A stretch of DNA of 64,000 bases from Yinghuangia soli (lineage in GTDB: Bacteria > Actinomycetota > Actinomycetes > Streptomycetales > Streptomycetaceae), in the NCBI RefSeq assembly GCF_021502675.1, contig NZ_JAKFHA010000001.1:680400-744399 (forward strand), read 5' to 3'. Numbering within the stretch: position 1 is the first letter of the stretch; each line of letters opens with the position of its first letter. This document shows, in pieces, positions 16,541 to 24,216 of this stretch. A program made the position numbers and the translations under genes. The notes beneath the pieces were generated by a model, which searched no databases, was not told where the DNA came from, and saw only the letters and a program-made list of their open reading frames with translations.

Positions 16541-17612
16541 GGAGACGACGCCCGGGGCACCGCACGACGCCCCGACCCTCGACGCGCCGCCTCTCGACGC
16601 CCCGGCCCCGGACGCCCCCACCCCGGACACCCCGACCCTGGAGACCGTCGCCGCCGTAGCCGGCGTCTCGCGGGCCACCGTCTCGCGCGTCATCAACAAC
16701 TCGCCCAAGGTCAGCCCGCAGGTGCGCGAAGCCGTCGAGGCGGCCATCGCGGCCACCGGCTACGTGCCGAACCGCGCCGCGCGCACCCTGGTGACGCGGC
16801 GGACCGACTCGGTGGCCCTGGTCATCCAGGAGCCGGAGGCGCATCTGTTCGGCGACCCGTACCTGACCGGCATCGTGCGGTCGGTGAGCGAGGAGCTGTC
16901 CGGCACGGATACGCAGCTCGTGCTGATGATGGTCAAGACCGACGCCGACCAGCAGCGGCTGGAGCGCTACCTGCGCGGCGGCCACGTCGACGGCGCGCTG
17001 CTGGTGTCGCTGCACGGCGACGCCCAGCTCCCCGGGCGGCTGGTCGGGGCCGGGATCCCGGTCGTGGTCGGCGGCCGCCCGCTGGGCCCGACGGCCGGCC
17101 TCGTCTACGTGGACGCGGACAACGTGGGCGGCGCCCGCCTGGCCACCCGCTACCTCCACGACCTGGGGCGGAGCCGGGTGGCCACCATCGCGGGGCCGGC
17201 CGACATGTGCGCGGGCGTCGACCGGCTGGCCGGCTACCTGGACGCGGTCGAGGGCGAGCCGGTGGTCGTGCACGGCGACTTCACCCGGGCGTCCGGCACC
17301 GCGGCGATGCGCGAACTCCTGGAGCGGGCACCCGGCTTGGACGCGGTGTTCGCGGCCTCGGACCTGATGGCCGCGGCGGCGCTCGCGGTGCTGCGCGAGT
17401 CGGGCCGGCGGGTCCCGGACGACGTCGCGGTGGTCGGCTTCGACGACGTCGACGCCGCGCTGTGGTCCGACCCGCCGCTGACCACGGTCCACCAGCCGGT
17501 GCACGAGCAGGGGCGGCGCATGACGCGGCTGCTGCTGGACGCGGCGATCCCGGGCCGGCCGGCCGAACCGGAGATCCTGCCGACCCGGTTGGTCGTGCGC
17601 GCGTCGGCCTGA
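16533..17612 (+). CDS. LacI-family regulator of the sugar operon
   Basis: This repressor (359 aa) has an N-terminal tail of DAP-type repeats, then the LacI helix-turn-helix [22 protein letters not shown] with hinge [13 protein letters not shown] periplasmic-binding-like effector domain follows, ending in [20 protein letters not shown]. Between RLAGYLDAV and [11 protein letters not shown] about ten residues found in most relatives are missing, probably a natural loop shortening. It overlaps the glucosidase gene by eight bases. The operator at 11217-11232 is its likely target. Confidence 0.9.
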   Translation: MPEETTPGAPHDAPTLDAPPLDAPAPDAPTPDTPTLETVAAVAGVSRATVSRVINNSPKVSPQVREAVEAAIAATGYVPNRAARTLVTRRTDSVALVIQEPEAHLFGDPYLTGIVRSVSEELSGTDTQLVLMMVKTDADQQRLERYLRGGHVDGALLVSLHGDAQLPGRLVGAGIPVVVGGRPLGPTAGLVYVDADNVGGARLATRYLHDLGRSRVATIAGPADMCAGVDRLAGYLDAVEGEPVVVHGDFTRASGTAAMRELLERAPGLDAVFAASDLMAAAALAVLRESGRRVPDDVAVVGFDDVDAALWSDPPLTTVHQPVHEQGRRMTRLLLDAAIPGRPAEPEILPTRLVVRASA

Positions 17613-17676
17613 CGTACCCGGCCGGCGGTCGGCGCGGGTGCCGCGGCGGCTTCGGCTGCTTCGGCCGCCGCCGCCG

Positions 17677-18033
17677 TCACGCGCCCGGGAACGGGTGGAC
17701 CACGAACGACGCGCTCGACGACTCCGCGACGACGGTCGCCCGCAGCGCCGGCTCGCCGGCCACCGAGATGCGCACCTCGGCGGTGTGCGGCGGGCCGCCG
17801 TCGGAGGGCGCCCAGGTCACGGTCAGCATGGGCAGCACGCCGAGGCCGCTCATGCTGACCTCTTCGCGCCACGGGGTCCGGACGTCGACGACCCGGGTCT
17901 CCTCGCCCTTGGCCGGGTCGCCGTAGCTGTACGTCAGCTCGGAGACCCCGGCGCCGACCACCTCGTACACGACCGGCGTCCCCGGGTCGCCGCCGCTGTC
18001 GTCGCGGCGGAAGCGGGAGAACCAGGAGGCCAT
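17677..18033 (-). CDS. MmpS-like small domain protein
   Basis: This 118-residue protein resembles the extracytoplasmic domain of actinobacterial MmpS proteins: VVYEVVG, then a TYSYGD strand, TRVVDVRTPWREEV, and alternating strands ending VVHPF. Unlike true MmpS proteins it lacks an N-terminal membrane helix and the disulfide cysteines, so it may be cytosolic. The ATG at 18033 follows GAGGAG; a longer frame upstream would read through an AT-rich promoter-like stretch. Function unknown. Confidence 0.65.
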   Translation of the reverse strand: MASWFSRFRRDDSGGDPGTPVVYEVVGAGVSELTYSYGDPAKGEETRVVDVRTPWREEVSMSGLGVLPMLTVTWAPSDGGPPHTAEVRISVAGEPALRATVVAESSSASFVVHPFPGA

Positions 18034-18085
18034 GCCTACTCCTCGGGAGACCGGTGAGCAGGGCGCACCGGCCGGCGCACCCTTA

Positions 18086-18097
18086 ATGATGATCATC
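18086..18097. promoter_or_regulatory. AT-rich palindrome upstream of the MmpS-like gene
   Basis: TGATGATCATCA is a perfect 12-bp palindrome in an otherwise GC-rich intergenic region, about 53 bases upstream of the MmpS-like start. It may be an operator. A related AT-rich inverted repeat stands before galE at 19309-19327. Confidence 0.35.
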
Positions 18098-18175
18098 AGT
18101 CTGCCCGCAATCACCGCAAATAGCGGAATATGCGGCAGGTCGGGTGAGCCGGTTCCGATCGGGTAGGATCGGGCC

Positions 18176-18237
18176 TGCTCGCGAACCTGTGTAGTTCGCA
18201 CAGAAGGGCGCCCTTGGCCGGGCGCCCTTCGTCTTTT
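18176..18237 (+). ncRNA. Candidate small RNA with intrinsic terminator
   Basis: TAGGAT at 18164-18169 fits the Streptomyces -10 consensus; the -35 is weak. About seven bases on, a transcript would contain the hairpin GCGAAC/GTTCGC (18181-18186 and 18194-18199). An 11-bp perfect stem follows, GAAGGGCGCCC (18203-18213) with GGGCGCCCTTC (18220-18230), then TCTTTT. This is one of the few hairpins in the window with a real U-tract, and no upstream plus-strand gene needs it. On the minus strand the same hairpin can terminate galE. Confidence 0.5.
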
Positions 18238-18307
18238 CCCCTGCTCTTCCGGTGCTCGCCCGGTGCTTGTCCGGTGCCTGTCCGGCGTGCTGCTTGCTCG
18301 CCCGGCG

Positions 18308-19264
18308 TCACGCGCCGGGGCGCACCAGCTCCCAGGCGTCGCCGATCATGCGGTCCAGCCCCGGGTGCTCCGGCTTCCAGCCGAGCAGCTCGCGCGCCCG
18401 GTCCGCGGAGGCCACGAGGACGGCCGGGTCGCCGGCGCGGCGCTCGGCGGCCGCCTCGGGGATGGCGTGGCCGGTGACCGCGCGGGCCGCCTCGATCACC
18501 TCGCGGACCGAGAAGCCGACGCCGTTGCCGAGGTTGCAGATCTCGTGCCGGCCGGCGGTGGCCGCGTCGAGGGCCAGCAGGTGGGCGCGGGCCAGGTCGG
18601 CCACGTGGATGTAGTCGCGGATGCAGGTGCCGTCCGGCGTGGGCCAGTCGGTCCCGTACACCGCGATCTGCTCGCGCACGCCCTGCGCGACCTGCAGGAC
18701 CAGCGGGATCAGGTGCGTCTCGCGCACGTGCCGCTCGCCGAAGCCCTGGTAGGCGCCGGCCACATTGAAGTAGCGCAGCGAGACCGCGGCCAGGCCGTAC
18801 GCGTGCGCGTACGAGCTGATCATGTTGTCCACCGCGAGCTTGGAGGCGCCGTAGGGGTTGGTCGGGCGGGTCTCCGCGGTCTCCAGGATCGGGGACGTGA
18901 CGGGGTCGCCGTAAGTGGCCGCCGTCGACGAGAAGACGAACCGCGGCACCTCGTTCTCGCGCAGCGCGTCGAGCAGGGCCAGCGAGCCGCCGACGTTGAT
19001 CCGCCAGTACTCGGCCGGGTCGACGACGGAGTCCCCGACCAGGGAGCGCGCCGCGAAGTGCAGCACGCCGTCGTACCGGTCCCGGCTCAGCACCTGCCCG
19101 GCCTCGGTCACATCGGCCTGCACGAACTCCGCACCGCCGGGAATGGCGTCCCGGTGCCCGGTGGACAGGTCGTCCAGCACGGTCACCGTGTGCCCGGCCT
19201 CCAGCAGCATCGCCGCGGTGACCGAACCGATGTACCCGGCGCCACCGGTAACGAGCAATCGCAT
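18308..19264 (-). CDS. galE: UDP-glucose 4-epimerase
   Basis: This NAD-dependent enzyme (318 aa) interconverts UDP-glucose and UDP-galactose. The Rossmann motif is GGAGYIGS, the catalytic serine lies in [10 protein letters not shown] and the YxxxK pair in [22 protein letters not shown] and the [14 protein letters not shown] motif are characteristic of GalE. It is a single gene with no galT or galK beside it, so cell-wall precursor supply is as likely as galactose use. A strong hairpin at 18203-18230 lies downstream. Confidence 0.94.
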   Translation of the reverse strand: MRLLVTGGAGYIGSVTAAMLLEAGHTVTVLDDLSTGHRDAIPGGAEFVQADVTEAGQVLSRDRYDGVLHFAARSLVGDSVVDPAEYWRINVGGSLALLDALRENEVPRFVFSSTAATYGDPVTSPILETAETRPTNPYGASKLAVDNMISSYAHAYGLAAVSLRYFNVAGAYQGFGERHVRETHLIPLVLQVAQGVREQIAVYGTDWPTPDGTCIRDYIHVADLARAHLLALDAATAGRHEICNLGNGVGFSVREVIEAARAVTGHAIPEAAAERRAGDPAVLVASADRARELLGWKPEHPGLDRMIGDAWELVRPGA

Positions 19265-19308
19265 GGGTCCGCCTCCACCTCTCGAACAGAACCCTCATCA
19301 TGCGGACC

Positions 19309-19327
19309 AAAGATGATAACCATCTTT
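19309..19327. promoter_or_regulatory. Inverted repeat in the galE promoter region
   Basis: AAAGATG-ATAAC-CATCTTT is a perfect 7-5-7 inverted repeat about 45 bases before the galE start. On the minus strand TATCAT lies inside it and would make a good -10 box. A second small inverted repeat, CTGAC and GTCAG, lies at 19348-19362. A repressor site over the galE promoter is plausible. Confidence 0.45.
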
Positions 19328-19550
19328 GATTCCCCCGCTTCGCGCATCTGACACTCCGTCAGCTGGGTGCGTACGCACCGCGCGACCCCGGGCACGGAGG
19401 GTAGGCGTTCAGCATGCCCGAAATGCGCACCCGGAACCGCCGCTTGGACCGGCGCCGGCCGATGAGTTTCGGCGGTCCCGCGGGTCTGTGCTCCTGAGAA
19501 CCGCGGGTGCCGGGACGGCCGTGCACCGCGTCGAGCCTTCGGGAGTGTCC

Positions 19551-20147
19551 ATGGAGACCGTGCACGTCCAGGACGGCGTCGCCCTGCTCGCTCGGGCGAC
19601 CGGGCAACTCGGCGCACTGATCGGGCGGATCGGGCCGGAGCAGCGCGCTCTGCCGACGCCGTGTGCGCTGTGGGACGTGCGCGACCTGGTCGCGCACGCC
19701 GTCGAAGAGGTGGTCCGCTTCGCCCTGGTGACCGAGGCGCGGGACGGCGGCGACGCCGTCGGAGTGGGCGCCGCGATGGGCGACGACTGGGCGGCCGCGT
19801 ACGAAGCCGCCGCGTCCCGGCTGCGCAGCGCGTGGGCCGCTCCCGGCGCGGTCGACCGCCCGCAGCGGCTGCCGTTCGGCGAGGTGCCGGGGGCCTGGGC
19901 GGTCGCCCAGCAGACGACCGAACTGGCCGTCCACGCTTGGGACCTGGCAAGCGCGCTCGGCGAGGACGTGCGCGAGCTGGACGAAGAGGTCGGGCAGCTT
20001 GCCCTCGCGTGGAGCCGGGCCAACATCGTCCCGGCGATGCGCGGAGAGGCGGGCGGCGGATTCATCGGTGCGGAGGTCGAGGCAGCCGCCGACGCCCCGA
20101 CCTACGAGGCACTGGCGGCGTTCTCGGGACGGAAGACGCCCAGCTGA
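19551..20147 (+). CDS. TIGR03086-type (mycothiol-dependent isomerase-like) protein
   Basis: This protein (198 aa) belongs to the DinB-like/TIGR03086 superfamily related to mycothiol-dependent maleylpyruvate isomerase. TPCALWDVRDLVAHAVEEVV carries the first histidine and AWAVAQQTTELAVHAWDLASA the second, as expected for the metal site. Members act as mycothiol S-transferases or isomerases. I started it at 19551 after GGGAG. It is divergent from galE and convergent with the next gene. No substrate is evident. Confidence 0.78.
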   Translation: METVHVQDGVALLARATGQLGALIGRIGPEQRALPTPCALWDVRDLVAHAVEEVVRFALVTEARDGGDAVGVGAAMGDDWAAAYEAAASRLRSAWAAPGAVDRPQRLPFGEVPGAWAVAQQTTELAVHAWDLASALGEDVRELDEEVGQLALAWSRANIVPAMRGEAGGGFIGAEVEAAADAPTYEALAAFSGRKTPS

Positions 20148-20190
20148 GGGGAACAGGCTGACAGGCAGCCGGACGGTGCGGCGGTCGAGC

Positions 20191-20236
20191 GGTCGAGCGG
20201 GCTGCGCCAGGTTGGCGGCGTGTTCCCCGCTCGACC
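20191..20236. terminator. Hairpin between convergent genes
   Basis: GGTCGAGCGGG (20191-20201) pairs perfectly with CCCGCTCGACC (20226-20236), an 11-bp stem with a 24-base loop. It lies between the stops of the convergent genes at 20147 and 20241 and is followed by CTCTT on the plus strand. Confidence 0.6.
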
Positions 20237-20240
20237 CCTC

Positions 20241-21395
20241 TTAAGGCGAAGGCGCGGCCGCGGACGGGATGACCGGGGCGTTCTGCGCCATGTAGCGCAG
20301 CTGGGACGGCAGGATCTGCGGGTTCTGCACGGCCGCGATCTGCTCGAAGACCCATGCCAGCACCGGCGCCGTCGTGCCCGCGGGAAAGGCCTCCGCGAGC
20401 CGCCACGTGCCGATGGCCACTTCCTGGGCCATGTTCTGGGACATCTCGTAGCCAAGCACGAGCTGGTACACCCTGTGCGCGACACGCGGCGTGACCTTCA
20501 GGAAAGCCTCCACCGCCGCGGCGCCGTACACGTCGACGAAGTCGTCGAGCATTCCCGCGTGCAGGGCGTCCTTGCCCACGAAGCGCAGTTCGTAGGCGGC
20601 GACCGTGGTGTCGGTCGATGCCGACGCCGCCGCCATCCGCTCGATCGCCGGCCGCACGGTGGCCCGTGCCCGGTCGAAGGGAACAGCCAGGGCCTGGTGC
20701 TGTTCGCGGAGCGTCGCGTTCGGCGGCAGCATGCGCACCGCCCGGTCCGCGTCGTCGCGCGTCCGCTCCACGATGGCCAGGATCGGACGTACGGCATCGC
20801 GGGTGGCGAGTTCGTCGCCGAGCGCGAGCAGGGCCGGCCGGCGGTCCCACGTCGCGCCGAACGCGGTCTCGATGTCGGTCACATGCTTGACCACAGCCCC
20901 CAACGAGTCGCGCAGCAGCGCCAATTCGCCGCCTTTGGCGGCCCACAGGTCGTCGAGCACCGGTGCCCGCGCCGCGAGTTCGGCGCCGGCCGCATCGCCT
21001 GCGGCCAATATGGCGGCAAGCTCACCTCCGGCGACCGTGCTCGGCGCGAGCGCTTGGAGCATCTTGCGCGTCTCCGGGGACGGCGTGGCGACTGCCGCCG
21101 CGGTCAGGCGCGGATCCGCGTCCCGCAGCAAGACGAAAGCCTGCTCCGCCACCTCGGCACGCCGCTTCTCCGCCGCCCGGCGGAATGCGATGGTGCTCTC
21201 GCGCACCGTCCGGACGGCGACATCCCGCCACATCGGGCGCCGCTTCTCGGGAAGGTCGCCGAAAACCGTCGTCAGGACGCTCCGGTTCTCCCACTTGTCG
21301 GCCAAAGCACGCTCGGTGTCCTCGATCCAACGGTCGGTGAATTCCTTGGCCGTGCGGCGTAATTGCTCGTCGGTGGCCCCTATCGGATCTGGCAT
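20241..21395 (-). CDS. Helical protein of unknown function
   Basis: I do not recognise this 384-residue protein. It is soluble, rich in Ala, Arg and acidic residues, and predicted almost entirely alpha-helical. It has no cysteine-rich motif, signal peptide or nucleotide-binding loop. The N-terminus (DEQLRRTAKEFTDRWIEDTERALADK) looks like an amphipathic helix or coiled coil. GGGGAGGA precedes the ATG at 21395. It lies downstream of an ASCH-like/winged-helix protein on the same strand, with a 186-base gap, so they may be independent. Confidence 0.75.
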   Translation of the reverse strand: MPDPIGATDEQLRRTAKEFTDRWIEDTERALADKWENRSVLTTVFGDLPEKRRPMWRDVAVRTVRESTIAFRRAAEKRRAEVAEQAFVLLRDADPRLTAAAVATPSPETRKMLQALAPSTVAGGELAAILAAGDAAGAELAARAPVLDDLWAAKGGELALLRDSLGAVVKHVTDIETAFGATWDRRPALLALGDELATRDAVRPILAIVERTRDDADRAVRMLPPNATLREQHQALAVPFDRARATVRPAIERMAAASASTDTTVAAYELRFVGKDALHAGMLDDFVDVYGAAAVEAFLKVTPRVAHRVYQLVLGYEMSQNMAQEVAIGTWRLAEAFPAGTTAPVLAWVFEQIAAVQNPQILPSQLRYMAQNAPVIPSAAAPSP

Positions 21396-21581
21396 GACGC
21401 TTCCTCCCCGGTTCGATACCAGCACCACGGCGTCGGCGCCCCCTCCGCCGTGCGCCCCCCAAGCCCGCGAACCCGCCGTTCGGAGTGTGCCATCCCGGGA
21501 CGACCGCCCACAGCCCAAAGACCGGTACGCGTTCCCGCCAAGCCGGCAGGCCGGCCGACCGGTTCGAGTTCCGAGCACGGC

Positions 21582-22154
21582 TCACGCAGAAGCCGTGGCC
21601 CTCCGTACCGCGCTGAGGACGGCCTTCCCCCGCGGCGAGAGCCGGTACCCGACGGCAAGGCTCTCGGTCAGGCCGAGCTCCTTGAGCCTGCGTACCGAGG
21701 CCTTGAAGGGGCGCTTCTCGCGGCCGGCCTGCGCGGCCAGGTCGGGAGCGCGGACGCCCGGCTGGGCGGCGATCATCTCCAGTGTCGGTACCGCCCAGTC
21801 GCCCATGTGCAGGACCCGGTCGCGCAGCGCGGTGAGCTCGCGGCCGCGCGGGATCTCGGCGCGGAGGGCGATGCGCGGGTCCTCGCCCGCGAGGTGCAGG
21901 GTGATGCGGTAGAGCGTGCCGTCGCGGGTCTCGGCGTCGTGGCGCAGGGCATCGAGGGACGCGTATCCCCCGCGGCGGGCGTCCTCCTCGGTCAGCTCGG
22001 CCGGGTCGGTCTCCTCCACCGCGTCCACGGCCAGGACGCCGATGGCCGTGCGCTGCGTGCTGCCCGCGTGGACGCGCTCGGCGTCCCAGGTCCGGAACAG
22101 CAGGTCGATGTCGCCGCTCGCGATGCCGTCCAGGACGGCCTTCTTGATGAGCAC
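21582..22154 (-). CDS. ASCH/PUA-like domain protein with winged helix
   Basis: The N-terminal half of this protein (190 aa) reads LIKKAVLDGIASGDIDLLFRTW, then TAIGVLAVDAVEE and a TLYRITLHLAGEDPRIALR strand pair. That resembles ASCH/PUA-like RNA-binding folds seen in actinobacterial hypothetical proteins. The C-terminal 75 residues form a winged helix ending in KELGLTESLAVGYRLSPRG. GTG starts at 22154 and 22160 are both possible; the first has GGGAG at a better distance. Role unknown, perhaps regulation in response to a nucleic-acid ligand. Confidence 0.72.
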   Translation of the reverse strand: MLIKKAVLDGIASGDIDLLFRTWDAERVHAGSTQRTAIGVLAVDAVEETDPAELTEEDARRGGYASLDALRHDAETRDGTLYRITLHLAGEDPRIALRAEIPRGRELTALRDRVLHMGDWAVPTLEMIAAQPGVRAPDLAAQAGREKRPFKASVRRLKELGLTESLAVGYRLSPRGKAVLSAVRRATASA

Positions 22155-22356
22155 CGGCACGGCTCCCTTCGTACGCCCGCGCACGGCACGGAGGCCTTTT
22201 CCATCGTAGGTCAGGGAGATCGCCGTGCCCTGGTGAGCAGGGCCGGGCGGGGCCGAGTGCGGCCTGCTCGGAAGCGGGGTGAATCCTTTTCCGGAAGCCG
22301 CGCCTCTCATATCCGTGCGGACCACACCGTCCGCCGCGGACCCTTCGGAGGACCCC

Positions 22357-22449
22357 ATGACCGCCGTCGTCATAGCCGTCGCCGTCACGCTGCTGATCTG
22401 CGCGTGCACCGCCACGCTGCTGCGCCGCCGGAAGTGCAAGCGTGGCTGA
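22357..22449 (+). CDS. Small membrane peptide upstream of ECF sigma factor
   Basis: This 30-residue ORF starts with ATG preceded by GGAG at 22348-22351 (six bases away). It encodes one hydrophobic helix (VVIAVAVTLLICACTATLL) and the basic tail RRRKCKRG. Three cysteines are present. Its last eight bases overlap the GTG start of the sigma factor, so translation is probably coupled. It may be a single-pass membrane peptide that tunes or anchors the sigma system, or only a leader ORF. It is too short for reliable homology. Confidence 0.55.
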   Translation: MTAVVIAVAVTLLICACTATLLRRRKCKRG

Positions 22450-23032
22450 GCACACCTGGCCGGGCGCGACCCTGGTGGCGGCGGCCCAGCGCGGTGAGGT
22501 CGAGGCGCTCACCGCGCTGGTGCACGGCTCGTACCCGCACGTGCGCCGGTTCGCCAACACGCTGTGCGCGACCCCGCAGGACGCCGAGGACGCAGCTCAG
22601 GAAGCGCTGATCATCCTGTATCGGAAGATCGGCATGCTGCGCGCTTCCGGTGCCCTGGCGTCGTGGATGTTCCGCATCGTGCGCCACGAGTGCCTCCGCC
22701 GCACCCGTGCGCTGATGCACCGCGCTCCCGCCCCGGACGAAGCGCTCGAGGACTTCGGGGACAGCGCGCGGTCCGCCGAGGAGGACGTCCTGCTCCGCCT
22801 GGAGGCCGAGCGCGTCGCGGCCGCGGTGGCCGCGCTGCCCGCCGACCAGCGCCACGTGCTCGTGATGCGGGACATCCAGGGCCTGCCGGGCCGCACTGTC
22901 GCGGCCCGTCTGGGGCTCAGCACCGCGGCCATGAAGTCCCGTCTGCACCGCGCGCGTTCCGCGGTCCGGGAAGCACTGCGCGAGGAACCGTACGGAACGA
23001 TCGAAGCGAAGGGATCCCACGATGAGCCGTGA
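22442..23032 (+). CDS. ECF-type RNA polymerase sigma factor
   Basis: This sigma factor (196 aa) has region 2 in PHVRRFANTLCATPQDAEDAAQEALI and SWMFRIVRHECLRR, and region 4 in LPADQRHVLVMRDIQGL through STAAMKSRLHRARSAVRE. The GTG start at 22442 lies within the end of the small upstream ORF. The next gene overlaps it by 11 bases and encodes a membrane protein with paired cysteines, so that protein may act as an unusual anti-sigma. No classical zinc-dependent anti-sigma is present. The promoters it reads are unknown. Confidence 0.9.
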   Translation: MAEHTWPGATLVAAAQRGEVEALTALVHGSYPHVRRFANTLCATPQDAEDAAQEALIILYRKIGMLRASGALASWMFRIVRHECLRRTRALMHRAPAPDEALEDFGDSARSAEEDVLLRLEAERVAAAVAALPADQRHVLVMRDIQGLPGRTVAARLGLSTAAMKSRLHRARSAVREALREEPYGTIEAKGSHDEP

Positions 23033-23369
23033 TTCCGGTACGACCACGACCCTCGCCAAGCCGTCCGCGGACACCGCCGCGGACGCCGCACACGACGGGC
23101 CCGATCAGCCTGCGCGCGGCAGTTTCGCCAGTTCGTCCGTACCGCGGCACCTGGCCCGCGGAGCCATCGGATTCGGGGCGCTGATCGCGTCCTTGGCCCT
23201 CCTGCCCTGGGCCGGCTGGCCGAGCCTGCTGCTGGCCCCGGTCGGCGTGGTCGCGCTGCGCGGCTGCCCGATGTGCTGGGCGGTAGGGCTGGCCGAGACC
23301 ATCTCGGCCGGCCGGCTGCGCCGCGCCTGCAAGGACGGAGTCTGCACGCTGACCCGCACCAAGGGCTGA
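23022..23369 (+). CDS. Small Cys-containing membrane protein, possible sigma partner
   Basis: This 115-residue protein has a disordered N-terminus of about 40 residues and two close membrane helices (about 43-63 and 66-82). A C-terminal segment with C82 and C85 (CPMC) and C103 and C108 (CKDGVC) follows. It loosely resembles DUF2892-type membrane domains found with rhodaneses. Because it overlaps the sigma-factor gene, a redox-sensing anti-sigma role is plausible but is only inferred. Confidence 0.65.
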   Translation: MSRDSGTTTTLAKPSADTAADAAHDGPDQPARGSFASSSVPRHLARGAIGFGALIASLALLPWAGWPSLLLAPVGVVALRGCPMCWAVGLAETISAGRLRRACKDGVCTLTRTKG

Positions 23370-23388
23370 CCGGCCGCGGGAGGGGGCG

Positions 23389-24168
23389 TCAGGCCGGCTT
23401 GCGCACGACCTGGGCGACGTCGAGATGGACATCGCCCTCGGCCGGGGCGCCAAAGCCCTCCACCGCCACGCCGTTGCCCGCGGCGGTGACCTCGATGACC
23501 AGGTTCTCGGTCATGAAGCGCAGGTCCACGCGGACGCGGGGCCCACCGGCGTGGTCCGGCATCCGGATGATCCGGTCCGCCGGGTAGTCGAGCCCGGTCA
23601 GCGTGCCGCGCATGGCCTCGTAGGTCGCCGGCCGCCGGGTGCCGAATCCCTGGGTGATGCGCTTCGCGTGTTCCCCGGCGACACAGGATTCGATCTTGAT
23701 GAGCGGTACTTCGGGGACCGGTCCGGTCTGCGTCGGGATGGGCGTGGGAGGAGCGGGGGCATCGAAGGCGATCGGCTTGCCGTCGGGTCCCACCGGTATC
23801 GGAGGTCCGCCGGGGCCGTACACCCCCTCCCAGAACTCGTCGGGCAGCTCCGCTTCCTCGCCCGACGCCTCCGCGGCCCGCATCAGCTCTTCGAGCCGGG
23901 CCTTGCCGCCGGGGAAGCAGGCCGCCATGAAGTCCGTGTTCACCTCGAAGACCCGCATTGCCGACTCGTCGTAGGCGACCCGGTCGTCAGGGCCGGGTTC
24001 GGGACCGGGAAAGCCGGGCTTGCCCGCGCCCCCGTCGTCGCTCGACGACGGGGGCTGCGGGGTGGAGCCGGCCGAGCCGGCGGAGCCGTCCTTGGTGCCG
24101 CAGCCGGTCAGGAACAGACCGGCGAGTGCGGTGGCCACAACAAGCTTGGAAATCACAGGCGTTCGCAT
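23389..24168 (-). CDS. Secreted lipoprotein of unknown function
   Basis: This 259-residue protein has a lipoprotein signal peptide with lipobox LTGC (C23). A Ser/Pro/Gly-rich linker and a globular domain without recognised motifs follow. Two cysteines outside the lipobox (in AACFPGG and IESCVAG) could form a disulfide. I took the ATG at 24168 because it gives a clean signal peptide, although TTG or ATG codons lie upstream. It ends close to the convergent Cys-rich membrane gene. No function can be assigned. Confidence 0.75.
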   Translation of the reverse strand: MRTPVISKLVVATALAGLFLTGCGTKDGSAGSAGSTPQPPSSSDDGGAGKPGFPGPEPGPDDRVAYDESAMRVFEVNTDFMAACFPGGKARLEELMRAAEASGEEAELPDEFWEGVYGPGGPPIPVGPDGKPIAFDAPAPPTPIPTQTGPVPEVPLIKIESCVAGEHAKRITQGFGTRRPATYEAMRGTLTGLDYPADRIIRMPDHAGGPRVRVDLRFMTENLVIEVTAAGNGVAVEGFGAPAEGDVHLDVAQVVRKPA

Positions 24169-24216
24169 GGCAACAGCTTGGCTGGCCCTGGTCGGCGCCC
24201 GGATGAGCATGCGTAC

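Noticed and set aside
21555-21585. GGTTCGAGTTCC resembling a tRNA T-arm
   Set aside because: No acceptor, anticodon or D-arm pairing can be built around it.
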